Assembly (NCBI GenBank): GCA_964058845.1
Contig: CAXKVR010000051.1
Location: forward strand, 62,001 to 126,000
Direction of reading: 5' to 3'
DNA: 64,000 nt
Source: Carex sylvatica
Taxonomy: Eukaryota; Streptophyta; Magnoliopsida; Poales; Cyperaceae
Part shown: positions 11,308 to 22,208 of the stretch, piece after piece
Layout of the letters: every line of letters begins with the position of its first letter
Numbering within the stretch: the stretch's first letter is position 1
Program-made: the position numbers and the translations under genes
The notes under the pieces: generated by a model
The model's input: the letters and a program-made list of their open reading frames with translations, nothing else
What the model was told of the DNA's origin: nothing
Databases searched by the model: none

Positions 11308-11682
11308 ATGGGCCGCAGTTGGATGTACGAAGTATCACGTCTATCTGATGAATATATGACAGATGTCGAGGAATTTATCAGAGTTGCTACGGAAGATATG
11401 GCGAATAAGGGGAGTGCACTGATGTCGTGTCCTTGCCGTGATTGTAACAATGGTCAAAAATTCTCCAACTCAAACCAAGTGAGGAACCATTTAATCCGTC
11501 GTGGATTCAAGCAAGGATATAAGTGTTGGTTATGGCATGGTGAGAGTTTGCCAACCGACATAGGTACTGGTACTGAGCATCAGAAATACCATACCGGTAG
11601 AAATGACGGGAATGATCTACGGGGATTGGAAACCGATGTAGGTGCTCGTACTGAGGATCAGGAATACCATACCGAAGAAACT
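11308..11682 (+). pseudogene. CACTA tnp2-type transposase, N-terminal part (split by Athila)
   Basis: The ATG follows a good acceptor (TTGCAG). The 125 codons read MGRSWMYE..., then SCPCRDCNN, a conserved HL and GF, and CWLWHGE. This is the transposase-associated zinc-binding domain that precedes tnp2 transposases in plant CACTA elements. The frame is cut at codon 124 by the Athila 3' LTR; the last five bases (AAACT) are the target duplication. It rejoins the second part at 23679 in the same frame. Confidence 0.85.
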
Positions 11683-13152
11683 TGATCGCACGAGAATATG
11701 CCAAAAAGTTTCAGTATAGCAAGCTATACTTCTTAAACCTTTGTTATACTCTGTCAATTCAGATAGCAAGTGTACTATCCTGTCGTTGAGTATGCTCAGG
11801 TATCGATCCACAGGGACGGAATAAAAACACTGGACTTATCCTAAAATCACTTAAGATTCTAGAAGTGAGAGAAATTGGTTTGGTTTTAGTTCTAACAATT
11901 CTACTGATTAAAAGACAAAAAGAGATAATTAAAGTTGTTTTCAATTGATAAAAGGGCGTTTCCAGGGTTCAGATTTCATTTCTGTTCAGTCTCAAGGCGT
12001 ACGGCCCGTACAGATTCCCGTACGGTCCGTATGGCACCTCAAGTTAATGCTGCAGCTACTGTTTCCTGTGTTGATACTGTGTTTAGGGTTTCTTTTGACC
12101 AGATCTAGATACCTAACCTCAACTTTCGCATTTTGGCCTGATACCCGATTACCGGACTCAAGTACTTCCCTCTTAGATGCGTTAAACCTCAATTTTCGCA
12201 TTTTGGCCTAATTTATCTAAGTTACTTGCTAGTTTACTAAAAGTATCCAAGGACTTTCGCCTCAAGGAAAGTTTCGCCTTTCGGGTACTCCTTGGTTTCA
12301 CCCTACTTCATATACTTTATTCGGTTGGAATGAATTTCATAGACTTGGCTCCACACTTAGATGTGCGCATTCATCTAACGGGATGACTAATCAGATTCAA
12401 GCAAGCACAAATAGAGCAATAAAAATACTACATAACAAAGTAAAAACAAAGCGTTCAACACAAAATCCAAGTAGCATACAAGCAAAACAAAACTAGAAAC
12501 TACATCTTACCCCTAGAAACAAAGTAAATTAGCTACTCATATTCATGAGATAGCTCAAATAATAAGGAATAAAAGAGTTCATGACAAAACAGTGGAAAAT
12601 CCGAAGATCCGTGGAGAAACTCCCGTTCTTCCCCTTCTCTTCTTCTTTTCCCCCTTGTCCAAGCAAACCTAGAATGAATCAATGATAGAATGAATCCCCT
12701 AAAGTTATTGATTGATTGCCTATTAATCCTCTTTCCTGCTGTGGAATATCTCCTTTAATGCCTCAGATCACGCCTGGAGGGGTTTCCTTTTCGGCTCCTC
12801 AAATCGTGCTCAATTCAGATTCCAGCTGGATTTTCCGAATCAGCATTGTACGGCCCGTACGAGATCCCGTACGGCCCGTATGCCTGGGCTTTGACTTGGA
12901 GACTTTGTGCCTCTGTTGTGGATCCTTCTGTGTGGTTGGGCAGTTCTTGTACGGCCCGCACAGAATATTATACGGGCCGTATGAAAAGTTGTCAGAACCA
13001 GTTTTTCGCCCTTTTTCCTGCAAAATATCAAACAAAACATAGCAGTACCACATTTCATCAAAATATAAGTAAAAAGTCCACATTAATAGGCTTTAAAGCA
13101 CAGGTTTCATTGTAAATTAGGGCCATAATTCAGATATAATATGGAGATATCA
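11683..13152 (-). repeat. Athila 3' LTR
   Basis: 1470 bp; on the minus strand it starts TGATATCTCC and ends GCGATCA, the usual TG...CA. It contains three paired TACGG-N-CCGTA palindrome sites (about 12000, 12848-12881 and 12950-12983). Near its minus-strand 3' end it has the block TAGCAAGTGTAC...GATCCACAGGGA, which recurs in the solo LTRs of this window. Confidence 0.95.
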
Positions 13153-13167
13153 AATTCCCCCAAGCTT
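13153..13167 (-). other. polypurine tract
   Basis: On the minus strand AAGCTTGGGGGAATT abuts the TGATATC start of the 3' LTR, the position expected for the plus-strand primer of reverse transcription. Confidence 0.85.
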
Positions 13168-14120
13168 GAACTTTGCTTGTCCTCAAGCAAAAATTCTAAC
13201 TTAGGTGTGGTTCGGGTTGTTGGACTTACCTAAATGCAACTTAATCTACTAAGAGGAAAAAGGTGCATGATTTTGCGTTCGTTATAAATCCATTGGAGTC
13301 ATTTCAGATAGTAACTTGGTTTCCTTTGGTCAACTTTAATTCACCCCACAACTCAATTGATCAAACTCTAACTTCAAGAATGTAATGCTATTTGTAAGAA
13401 TTAAGCAATCAAACGTATCAATAGTTCATTCTTTACCAAATTTATGCCCTCATTTGTGGTTGGAAATTCCCTCAAGCTTGGAACAAGCTTAGGTCAGAAA
13501 GTCACGGACTACGTGTGTTGATGTTTGTAAAGGCTCTTTTCGGTTTTTTTTTTTTTTTTTTTTTTATAGGTGTACGGTCCGTATGGTCTGGGTACGGTCC
13601 GTATGGGAGACGAGCTCAAAGGCGCCTAACACGGCTTATTGCCAGTACTCTTATATTCTCCATCTTTTCCCTTCGTATACATCATGAATACACACATCCA
13701 ATGATATTCATTCATACCAATGGATGTCCCAATCTTTCTATTACTTTGAAATCTCATTTTTCTATTTTTACAAGGCATAGTCCGGTTTCAAATGCTTTCT
13801 TGTCACTATTCAATTCAATCCCACAAAGTCCCAAAACAGACTATCGTTTACAATTCTTTCAACCAAATGTGTGGTTATTTCCAATTTCCCAAATTCAACC
13901 ATTTCACAACCAAAATTTCTCAAATTGACCCTAATTCTCGCAATTCACACAAATTTAATCCTCAAGACATGCAAACACAGAAACAAACTAAGACAAACTA
14001 AATGCAAAATAAAGAAAATAACTAATCACCCCCCCAAGCTTAGTCCGAGCATTGTCCTCAATGCTTCAGGATATGTAATGGGAAAAATAAATAAGCTAGG
14101 GTAGGGAGAAAGAAACCTGA
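13168..14120. other. Athila noncoding region between second ORF and 3' LTR
   Basis: No ORF is supported. It contains a long poly(T) run (about 13545-13565) and, right after it, one palindrome pair at 13574-13604 with centres 20 bp apart. Confidence 0.6.
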
Positions 14121-15455
14121 TCAGTAGTCAGAAGAGGGGTCGAAGCGCCAGTCGCGAAACTGGTCCTCGATGTCATCAAGACGCTCGGCATAGTCAAACA
14201 TGCAGCCACTAATCTCATCCAGTCGAGTGGTGTGAATGGCCGTCTGCTGCTGGATGGCGGTGATGTCGCGGTCCTGCTGCAGCTGAGTGGCCCGGATATC
14301 AGTCATGAGGGAGTAGAGATCCCTAAGAGAGGGGTCAGCTGGGCAAGGGCGGGCATACGCAGATGTGGGGGGCTGGAAGGAGGTACTGGGGATGTCAGAG
14401 GCAGGAGGTGGAGTAGCGGAGACCAACCAGGTGGAGGGGTCGTCCATGGTGATGGATGGTCCAAATGGTAGGCGGCGGGAAGAGCCATCGGCAAAGCGCC
14501 ACTCATAGTAGTCAGAGTGACCGGCCGGGCCACGGGAGATAGTGAGGAAGAGAGCCTGGCGGTAGCTCTCAAGGTCCATCAGAGTGGGGCCCGGACAGGG
14601 GTCTCGACCTGGATACTCACCCAAGCCAAGGCGTTGCTTAATGACCTCGACATAAGCCCCAATTTTGATCTTGCCACCGTGCCTGGTTTTGGACTGCTGC
14701 CCAATCCAGTGCTGGACCATGAGAAGGGCCAAGTCTGGATACTCGGAGTCGGCACGGAGCATGGTATCCATGAGCATGAGGTCGACGGTGTTGGCGCGGT
14801 TCTGAGTCTCACCGCGCGCAAAGATGGTAGAAGCAAGGGCGCGCTGGATGATACGAAGAACCGGGTGAGGGATGTAGCGTGCTCGGTATGATGCATTGGC
14901 GGAGCGAGGGCAGCCGGTGATCATGGCCCAGAAGGTATCTCGATCCCACCCAGGTCGGAAACTGAGAGTGTCAGTAGTGGGCTCGCGATGGAAACCGAAC
15001 CACTTGCGTAGAGAGGAGAGATAGACGCGATGGGTTTGATTACAGAGCCGGAATTTGATGAAGAGGATATCGTGGTTGTCCAACTTCAGCTCGAGAGAGG
15101 AGAGGAATTCCTTGGTGTCCATCTCGTAGGCGGGGTTGCGAATGTTCCAGAAATCTGGGCTGAACCCAATTCCAGCGGTGAGAAGGTTGAAATCATCCTC
15201 GACTCCAAGAGCGTGGAGTGTGTCGAAGTGAACCATGGCGGTGTTCTCGAATACTCGCCGTTGTAAAGAGATGAAGTTCTCGTGCATCCGACGAGTGGGC
15301 ATTTCAAAGTACCGTGCCGCGAAGCGGTCGGCGCGGTCGGTGTATTCACCAGAGGAAGTGCGGTCAGAGCCGGAGTCATAGGGCTCTGGTGAGGGATGAC
15401 GGGGTGGTGTGGGGGAGCGGTCTTGGCGCCGCTTTTGACGGCGCTCACCAGACAT
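14121..15455 (-). CDS. Athila second ORF (env-position, ATHILA ORF-1-like)
   Basis: 444 codons in the place where some Athila elements carry an envelope-like gene. The product starts with a basic, Ser/Pro-rich stretch (GERRQKRRQDRSPTPPRHP) and has a middle section (AYEMDTKEFLSSLE, FIKFRLCNQTHRVYLSSLRKWFGF, ITGCPRSANASYRA, RIIQRALASTIFARGE) resembling the ATHILA ORF-1 family. The C-terminus is acidic and probably coiled (QLQQDRDITAIQQQT, YAERLDDIEDQFRDW). I see no signal peptide or membrane-spanning stretch, so nothing supports envelope function. Four degenerate palindrome sites lie 20-95 bp upstream of the ATG. Its role is unknown; family assignment is by pattern memory. Confidence 0.75.
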   Translation of the reverse strand: MSGERRQKRRQDRSPTPPRHPSPEPYDSGSDRTSSGEYTDRADRFAARYFEMPTRRMHENFISLQRRVFENTAMVHFDTLHALGVEDDFNLLTAGIGFSPDFWNIRNPAYEMDTKEFLSSLELKLDNHDILFIKFRLCNQTHRVYLSSLRKWFGFHREPTTDTLSFRPGWDRDTFWAMITGCPRSANASYRARYIPHPVLRIIQRALASTIFARGETQNRANTVDLMLMDTMLRADSEYPDLALLMVQHWIGQQSKTRHGGKIKIGAYVEVIKQRLGLGEYPGRDPCPGPTLMDLESYRQALFLTISRGPAGHSDYYEWRFADGSSRRLPFGPSITMDDPSTWLVSATPPPASDIPSTSFQPPTSAYARPCPADPSLRDLYSLMTDIRATQLQQDRDITAIQQQTAIHTTRLDEISGCMFDYAERLDDIEDQFRDWRFDPSSDY

Positions 15456-16279
15456 AGCGGTCAGTAGGAAGTGGTACGGCCCGGAGAGGGATTTGTACGG
15501 GTCGGACGGTGGTTGGTACGGCCTGGATGGGGAGTCTGTGCGGGCCGTAGGGCTGGTGTGTGCTCAGAGAGAAAAAGAGGCGGCGGGTAGTAGATCTGGT
15601 GGGAGCGGTGGCTGTGTAGGAGTTGTTGTCGGCCGGGGTGGTGTGCTGCCAGAGATGGAGAACGGGTGGCTGGTGCGGAGGAGAGAGTGGTGGTGCCTAG
15701 GGCTTAGTGATCCGCTAGAGGCAGAGAGAAAGGTGGTGGAGATCCGGTGGTCGGCGTGCAGCGATAGGCGGAAAGCAAGGCGGTCGGTGCGCTGCTAGAG
15801 GCGGAAAAACGACGGTTGATGCGGAGGAGAAGGTGGCGGCTGGCTAGGGTTGTTGGTACGGGGTGGTGTGCGGTCCGTAGGAAGAAAACGACAAGAGTTG
15901 GTGGGGTGGGGTAGGGTCTGTCGGGGGGGGGGTGGGGTATAAAAGGGAATAGGGTCTATGCGAAGGGACGCGAATTAATTAGAAGGAACGCGAAGAGAAA
16001 AGGTCGCGTCCTTTGAGTTTCTGCGTCGGATGGGTGCCCTACGGCCCGTATGGAATTTTGTACGGATCGTACCAACCTACAGAGATGATTTCTTCTCCTA
16101 TCTGATCAGAAATGAAAGACAACTACAAAATGAAAAATCCAAATTAAACTAATATCAAATTAAATATTCAGAAACTAAAGTAATAAAAAGAGAAATGACT
16201 AAACAAAATAATTTTAAAATGCTTGGGTTGCCTCCCAAGAAGCGCTCATTTTAGGTCTTTAGCTAGACCACCTTTCAAC
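15456..16279. other. Athila spacer between gag-pol and second ORF
   Basis: Unusually G-rich on the plus strand (C-rich in the element's sense). It holds a four-site palindrome array at 15476-15551, a degenerate pair at about 15855-15880, and a pair at 16039-16070. No ORF with recognisable product is present. Confidence 0.6.
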
Positions 16280-19200
16280 TTAAACTGCTATCTGAGCGGG
16301 GTCAGAAAGAAACTGAACATTCCGCTCATCCATCAAGTGGTCAGCAACGTAGTGCTTGAGACGCTGACCATTTACCTTGAAGGTACCACTTTCTTTGCTC
16401 CAGATATCAACTGCTCCGAAAGGGTACACTTTCTCTACCTGAAATGGGCCTGACCATCTTGATTTGAGTTTACCTGGAAAAATTCTCAATCTAGCATTAA
16501 ATAAAAGTACAAGATCTCCCTCTTTGAACTGGCGAGGTGAGATGCGTTGGTCGTGTAAGCGCTTCGTCTTTTCCTTGTAAAACTTCGCATTCTCATACGC
16601 ATGCAACCTTATTTCCTCTAGCTCATGCAAGTCGAGGACACGCTTTTCTCCAGCTGTAAGCAGGTCCATGTTGATCGCTCTTGTGGCCCAGAATGCCTTG
16701 TGCTCAATTTCAACGGGAAGGTGGCACGACTTCCCATACACCAGCTTGTAAGGGCTCATGCCAATCGGTGTCTTGAAGGCGGTGCGGTAGGCCCAGAGTG
16801 CATCATGCAGCTTGAAAGCCCAATCCTTCCTCGTCCTTGCGACTGTTTTCTCTAAAATCGACTTGATTTCCCTGTTAGAAATCTCAGCTTGGCCATTAGT
16901 TTGAGGGTGATAAGAAGTGGATACCTTGTGAGTCACCCCATGTCGGCTCAAGAGTTTCGCGAATTGTCGGTTGATGAAGTGCTTGCCTCCGTCACTGATG
17001 ACAGCTCGAGGCACACCAAAACGAGGGAAAATGATCTCATTGAAAAACTTTCTTACCGAATTCGAGTCAGCCTTGCGGCACGCCATGGCCTCAACCCACT
17101 TTGATACATAGTCGACTGCCACCAAAATATACTCATTCCCTCGAGAAGATGGGAATGGACCCATGAAATCGATGCCCCAAACATCAAAAATCTCGACCTC
17201 AAGAATAAAGTTGAGAGGCATCTCACTTCGTCTTGTCATGTTTCCAGTTCTTTGGCACCTATCACAAGCTATAACAAAAGATCTTGCATCTTTAAAAAGA
17301 GAAGGCCAAAAGAAACCAGATTGTAATACCTTGGCAGTGGTCTTAGAGAATGAAGAGTGTCCTCCATAAGCGGATGAGTGGCAATGTGCAAGAATAGAAT
17401 CTGTTTCCTCGAATGGAACACAGCGTCGGAATACGCCATCAACTCCAACCTTGAAGAGATAGGGCTCGTCCCAAAAGTAGTACTTGGAATCGGACCTCAG
17501 TTTCTTCTTCTGTTGTTGGGACATTGTGGCGGGCAAAACTCCAGAGACCAGGTAATTCGCAATGTCGGCATACCAGGGAGTCTGCTGTTTGGACTGGTTG
17601 GTACTTGTACGGTCCGTATGAGTTTGTGTACGGTCCGTATGGTGGATAGTGCAGGCCGTATGAACTTCTGTACGGCCCGTATGGTTGTCGTCCAGATCAG
17701 AACTGATTGCAAGGAGTTGTTCATCGGGGAATGAGTCATTGATTGGGAGCTTAGTTGTGGTATCTTCTTCCCAATGAAGACGTGACAGATGGTCTGCTAC
17801 AGAATTCTCGACTCCTTTCGTATCTCTTATCTCAAGATCGAACTCCTGCAAAAGAAGAATCCATCTAATCAGTCTTGGTTTTGCATCTTTTTTACTTAAA
17901 AGGTACCTTAGTGCGGCATGATCTGTGTAGACCACTATCTTCGAGCCCACCAAATATGATCTGAATTTGTCGAGAGCAAAAACAATGGCGAGAAGCTCCT
18001 TTTCGGTTGTGGTGTAGTTCATTTGGGCCGGATCTAGCACCTTGCTAGCATAGTAAATAACACATGGCTTTTTGTCTTTCCGTTGTCCCAGAACTGCTCC
18101 GACTGCATAGTCGCTTGCATCGCACATCAACTCAAACGGTAGTGACCAATCTGGCGGTTGTAAGATAGGTGCAGAGATAAGAGCTTCCTTTAAACTGCAA
18201 AAAGACTTGACACAATCATCAGTAAAAATAAAATCAGAATCTTTAATAAGTAAATTGGTCAAAGGTTTCGCAATTTTTGAGAAGTCTTTTATGAAACGGC
18301 GATAAAAGCCGGCATGTCCAAGAAAACTTCGAACCCCCTTGACATTTGTTGGGATTTCGAGTTTCTCGATTACCTCAATTTTTGCTTTATCAACCTCTAT
18401 CCCTCTAGAGGTGATAACATGTCCCAAGACAATTCCTTCTTGGACCATGAAATGACACTTTTCCCAATTGAGGACTAAATTGACTTCTTCACATCTCTGC
18501 AAAATCTTACACAAGTTAGCCAAACAAGCATCAAAAGAGGTACCGTATACAGAAAAATCATCCATAAAAATTTCAACTTCTTTCTCAATAAAATCAGAAA
18601 AAATAGCCATCATGGCTCTCTGAAAAGTCGCAGGTGCATTGCAAAGACCGAAAGGCATCCTACGGTATGCGTAGGTACCGTATGGGCATGTGAATGTGGT
18701 CTTCTCTTGATCCTGCGGGTGAATGGGAATCTGAAAGAAACCTGAATAACCATCAAGATAACAAAAATATGAGTGGTTAGCAAGCCTCTCAAGGAGTTGA
18801 TCAACAAATGGCAAGGGAAAGTGATCCTTGCGTGTAGCCGCGTTGAGCTTCCGATAATCTATGCACATCCTCCAACCGGTTGCAACGCGCGTTTGAATCA
18901 TCTCTTCTTTCTCATTTTTCACCACTGTTGCTCCTCCTTTATTGGGAACCACATGGACGGGACTCACCCATTTGCTGTCAGAAATCGGGTAGATGATACC
19001 TGCTTCATAAAGTTTTAAAATTTCTTTCTTTACTACCTCTTTTAGATTCGGGTTGAGCCGTCTTTGGTGTTCAACTGAAGGCTTGTGGTCGTCTTCTAGC
19101 AAGATCCTGTGTGTGCAAGTGGTTGGATCGATCCCCTTCAAGTCCTTGATAGAATACCCAATCGCGCTTTTGTGGGTTCTCAACTTCTCCATGAGCTTGG

Positions 19201-21922
19201 CGGTCTGGTCAGGGGTCAACCCTGCATTCACAATGACAGGACATGTCTTTTCTGAGTCAAGGAATTCGTACCTGAGAGTGGCTGGGAGAGGTTTTAATTC
19301 GGGAGTGGTCTGTGCTGTCTGGCTTGTTGTACGGGCCGTATGGATTTCGTGCGGACCGTATGCCTCAGCTTCAGACTGGCCTTTTGGTTCCTTCTCAATC
19401 TCCAGCTTCTCTGTTTTAAATTCGTCTGTTGTACGGTCCGTATGATCTGTGTACGGCCCGTACGAAAAATCATCCAGACAGACAGGTGTCATGTCTGCTG
19501 CGCAAATTCTCTCAAGATCGCCTGTTTCAGCCTGCAAATCAGATAAAAAATCAGAATGATACCTTAGAGAGTTGTTGATTTGCTCCATTAACTTCTCTTC
19601 AACTAATTCATCAATCACATCGACCATATAACACGATTCGGGTTGAGCGGGATACTTCATTGCTCGGTCAATTTGAAAGTGAACTTTCTCATCTCCAATG
19701 TTCAAGGTTAAAGTCCCATTTTTCACATCGATTAGCGCCCCGGCGGTTCTCAAAAATGGCCGTCCTAGAATAATAGGGACCTCCTTGTCTTCCTCCATTT
19801 CCATCACAACAAAATCACCGGGCACATAGAACTTACCGACTCGAACCGGTACATCCTCCACTATGCCAAGTGGTAGTCTCACCGAAGAATCCGCAAGTTG
19901 TAAAGTCATCCGTGTAGGTCTAAGCTCGCCTACACCCATTCGTTCGAAGATAGTTCGCGGCATGAGACTCACACTAGCCCCTAAATCACATAAAGCTTGT
20001 CGGATGGTTGCTTTGCCAATCGTGCATGGAATGGAAAATTTACCCGGATCTCCTAATTTCGGTGGAAGTTCATTTCTCAGGATAGCACTGCACTGTTCAG
20101 TCAATTTCACCGTCTCATGCCCCCCCAAGCTTCGTTTATTGGATAGGATATCTTTGAGAAACTTAGCATAGGTTGGCATTTGGGTCAAAGCCTCGGTGAA
20201 TGGGATGGTAATGTGCAATTGCTTGAGAACTCCAAGAAAGTTTGAGAATTGTTCATTGAGTCGGGTTTCGGCTAGTCTCTGTGGAAATGGTACTGGTGGC
20301 CGGTAGGGCGGTGGTTTCTCGGTCACCTTCTTTTTCTGTTTATCAGTTTCATTCGGTACGGGCCGTACGGGATTTGTACGGACCGTATGGTCTGTTGTCT
20401 CAGTCACAACCTCAATCGGATCAGGCTTTGACTGTTCAGAAATCGCAGGGAGTGTTGGTACGGGCCGTATGGGATTTGTACGGACCGTATGGTCGGCTTC
20501 TGGCTCGACAGGTATGGCTGGTCCTTGGTACTGTGTCCCACTTCGCAATGTTACCGCTTTGGCCTCTCCCCTAGGGTTAATCTCTGGTTGGCTTGGTAGT
20601 ATCCCAGGTTGTGGTGGTGCAGTTTGGCTCCCACTTTGGGGTTTGTTTTGGGCCAAACTTGCCAATTGAGCACTGATCGTTTGCATCTGTTCGAAAAGCA
20701 TTTGATTCATCTTCCCTTGTTCATGCATGAAGTTTTCTACTGCAGGGGCAACATAGGGCTTAGATGGTCCAGAATATGGTGGTCGGTTGTTTGAGTTATT
20801 AAATGCAGCATTGTTGTAGAAGTTGCGGTTGTTATTGTTGCTGCCAGAAGGGTTGTTGAATTGTGTGGGATTGTTCTGCTTCCACCTCCAATTCTGTTGT
20901 TCAATCGGGTCCTTGGAATAGGTTCGGCTGAAAGGAGGTTTTGGGAAATAGGATGGTTCACTGTTGAGAGAGTTAACTTGCTCGGGCCCTTCATCCCTTT
21001 GCGCAAGCGGGCAATTCTCATACTCGTGCCCTTCGTCTCCACACATAACACAAGACTGTGGTTGCTGATTACCGAGTGCTTTGACACTCATCTTGTCAAA
21101 AGCCTTCTGCATGGCGTCAAACTTGGCGGTGAGAGCCGTGATCTGATCGAGCTCAAGTCGACCTCCTCCAGTTGGTCGATTGCCCTCTCGGCCTGACCAC
21201 TGTTGGTTAGTCGCCATATTGTCGATTAAGTTCATTGCTTCAGTAGCGTCTCGATCCATGAGAGCTCCACCTGCAACTGCATCTACAGAAGTACGAGTGG
21301 TGTCAGTTAAACCAGCATAAAAAGACTGAATAAGTAACCATTCGGGAATACCATGATGTGGGCAAGAGTATTGCAATTCCCTAAACCTTTCCCAGGCCTC
21401 ATTCAGTGGTTCATCAGACCTTTGTTTGAAACTGGTCAGTTGGGTCCTAACCTTGGCGGTTCTTTTATGGGGGAAAAATCTGGTCAAAAACAGTTTGGAC
21501 AATTCCCTCCAAGTGGTGATTGAATCCCTTGGTAATGACCCTAACCATTTCTTGGCTTTATCCCTAAGAGTGAAAGGAAATAAAGCAAGTCTAATATAAT
21601 CAGCTGTTGCGCCATTAATTTTAATGGTGGCACAGCATTCAAGGAAAGTCTGAACATGGGCATGCGGATCCTCATGATCCATGCCATGGAATGTGTTTTG
21701 CTGCACGATGTTGACAACGCCCGGATTGAAGTTGGGTTGGTTGCCGACAATCCTTGGCAATCGGATTGCTCCTCTAACATCTCCAGCTCTCGGGACATTG
21801 AACTCTCGCAACGTCCTTGGCGCATAGTTTGCTCCTTCGTCATCAGAGTATTGATCCTCGTTGGGTTGACCTTGTCCAGTACCCTCGTTGAGTGGATCTT
21901 GTTCAGCACCGTGGTTGTTCAT
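16280..21922 (-). CDS. gag-pol: Athila gag-pol polyprotein, intact
   Basis: 1880 codons without interruption. Domains by rough residue: gag core 100-210 ([32 protein letters not shown]); a CCHC-type knuckle near 289 ([15 protein letters not shown]); aspartic protease near 641 with a variant [12 protein letters not shown] (usual D-S/T-G here D-L-G-A); reverse transcriptase about 950-1170 with FMDDFSVYG near 1118; RNase H about 1230-1390 ([24 protein letters not shown]); integrase zinc-binding region about 1480-1530, then the D-D-E core (GIDFMGPF near 1583, [20 protein letters not shown]). Ser/Thr-rich linkers between gag and protease, protease and RT, and RNase H and integrase hold the in-frame palindrome repeats (19330-19466, 20356-20494, 17608-17681). 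The element would replicate through an RNA copy and integrate it. Confidence 0.96.
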   Translation of the reverse strand: MNNHGAEQDPLNEGTGQGQPNEDQYSDDEGANYAPRTLREFNVPRAGDVRGAIRLPRIVGNQPNFNPGVVNIVQQNTFHGMDHEDPHAHVQTFLECCATIKINGATADYIRLALFPFTLRDKAKKWLGSLPRDSITTWRELSKLFLTRFFPHKRTAKVRTQLTSFKQRSDEPLNEAWERFRELQYSCPHHGIPEWLLIQSFYAGLTDTTRTSVDAVAGGALMDRDATEAMNLIDNMATNQQWSGREGNRPTGGGRLELDQITALTAKFDAMQKAFDKMSVKALGNQQPQSCVMCGDEGHEYENCPLAQRDEGPEQVNSLNSEPSYFPKPPFSRTYSKDPIEQQNWRWKQNNPTQFNNPSGSNNNNRNFYNNAAFNNSNNRPPYSGPSKPYVAPAVENFMHEQGKMNQMLFEQMQTISAQLASLAQNKPQSGSQTAPPQPGILPSQPEINPRGEAKAVTLRSGTQYQGPAIPVEPEADHTVRTNPIRPVPTLPAISEQSKPDPIEVVTETTDHTVRTNPVRPVPNETDKQKKKVTEKPPPYRPPVPFPQRLAETRLNEQFSNFLGVLKQLHITIPFTEALTQMPTYAKFLKDILSNKRSLGGHETVKLTEQCSAILRNELPPKLGDPGKFSIPCTIGKATIRQALCDLGASVSLMPRTIFERMGVGELRPTRMTLQLADSSVRLPLGIVEDVPVRVGKFYVPGDFVVMEMEEDKEVPIILGRPFLRTAGALIDVKNGTLTLNIGDEKVHFQIDRAMKYPAQPESCYMVDVIDELVEEKLMEQINNSLRYHSDFLSDLQAETGDLERICAADMTPVCLDDFSYGPYTDHTDRTTDEFKTEKLEIEKEPKGQSEAEAYGPHEIHTARTTSQTAQTTPELKPLPATLRYEFLDSEKTCPVIVNAGLTPDQTAKLMEKLRTHKSAIGYSIKDLKGIDPTTCTHRILLEDDHKPSVEHQRRLNPNLKEVVKKEILKLYEAGIIYPISDSKWVSPVHVVPNKGGATVVKNEKEEMIQTRVATGWRMCIDYRKLNAATRKDHFPLPFVDQLLERLANHSYFCYLDGYSGFFQIPIHPQDQEKTTFTCPYGTYAYRRMPFGLCNAPATFQRAMMAIFSDFIEKEVEIFMDDFSVYGTSFDACLANLCKILQRCEEVNLVLNWEKCHFMVQEGIVLGHVITSRGIEVDKAKIEVIEKLEIPTNVKGVRSFLGHAGFYRRFIKDFSKIAKPLTNLLIKDSDFIFTDDCVKSFCSLKEALISAPILQPPDWSLPFELMCDASDYAVGAVLGQRKDKKPCVIYYASKVLDPAQMNYTTTEKELLAIVFALDKFRSYLVGSKIVVYTDHAALRYLLSKKDAKPRLIRWILLLQEFDLEIRDTKGVENSVADHLSRLHWEEDTTTKLPINDSFPDEQLLAISSDLDDNHTGRTEVHTACTIHHTDRTQTHTDRTSTNQSKQQTPWYADIANYLVSGVLPATMSQQQKKKLRSDSKYYFWDEPYLFKVGVDGVFRRCVPFEETDSILAHCHSSAYGGHSSFSKTTAKVLQSGFFWPSLFKDARSFVIACDRCQRTGNMTRRSEMPLNFILEVEIFDVWGIDFMGPFPSSRGNEYILVAVDYVSKWVEAMACRKADSNSVRKFFNEIIFPRFGVPRAVISDGGKHFINRQFAKLLSRHGVTHKVSTSYHPQTNGQAEISNREIKSILEKTVARTRKDWAFKLHDALWAYRTAFKTPIGMSPYKLVYGKSCHLPVEIEHKAFWATRAINMDLLTAGEKRVLDLHELEEIRLHAYENAKFYKEKTKRLHDQRISPRQFKEGDLVLLFNARLRIFPGKLKSRWSGPFQVEKVYPFGAVDIWSKESGTFKVNGQRLKHYVADHLMDERNVQFLSDPAQIAV
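17608..17681. repeat. four-site TACGG-N-CCGTA array inside gag-pol
   Basis: Sites at 17608-17618, 17629-17639, 17650-17660 (variant TGCAGGCCGTA) and 17671-17681 are spaced exactly 21 bp apart. They encode the HTGRT / HTDRT-like linker between RNase H and integrase, where 21 bp keeps the reading frame. Confidence 0.9.
19330..19466. repeat. two palindrome pairs between protease and RT coding regions
   Basis: Pairs at 19330-19361 and 19431-19462, each with 20-bp centre spacing, encode the [11 protein letters not shown] and [11 protein letters not shown] stretches of the linker. Confidence 0.85.
20356..20494. repeat. duplicated palindrome pair between gag and protease coding regions
   Basis: Pairs at about 20356-20391 and 20458-20494 are near-identical 36-bp units (TACGGGCCGTA, 9-bp spacer, TACGGACCGTA). 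They encode [13 protein letters not shown] and [13 protein letters not shown], a repeat of about 34 residues period in the protein. Confidence 0.9.
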
Positions 21923-21963
21923 TTTGCTTTGTTCTGGATCTGTCTGGCCTCTGTTGCCGGTTT

Positions 21964-21995
21964 GTACGGCCTGTATGAATTTTGTACGGGCCGTA
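21964..21995. repeat. palindrome pair just upstream of gag-pol ATG
   Basis: TACGGCCTGTA and TACGGGCCGTA with 20-bp centre spacing, about 42-72 nt upstream of the polyprotein start in the element's 5' leader, where retroelement packaging or dimerisation signals usually sit. Confidence 0.85.
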
Positions 21996-22184
21996 CGGAG
22001 AGGTGACAGATGTGGTGGCGCTGGAACAAATGTGTTGGAGGTTTGCCCTTTGCTTCTGAGATGGTAGTGGTTTTTGGGCAGTGACTCTTCCAGTATGTTC
22101 CTGCAAAGATGAAATACGAAAAATTAAAATTAAAATCTAGAATCAAGCAAAAATAAGAAAAAGTACAGTATTTTAGTTGCCAGC

Positions 22185-22202
22185 TCCCCGGCAACGGCGC
22201 CA
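22185..22202 (-). other. primer-binding site (tRNA-Asp type)
   Basis: On the minus strand TGGCGCCGTTGCCGGGGA begins six bases after the 5' LTR end. It is complementary to the 3' end of plant tRNA-Asp, the primer typical of Athila elements. Confidence 0.9.
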
Positions 22203-22208
22203 AAAACT

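Noticed and set aside
14232..15266. Several plus-strand and off-frame ORFs over the Athila second ORF
   Set aside because: G+C-rich third positions keep other frames open; only the 444-codon minus frame has family resemblance and a sensible position.
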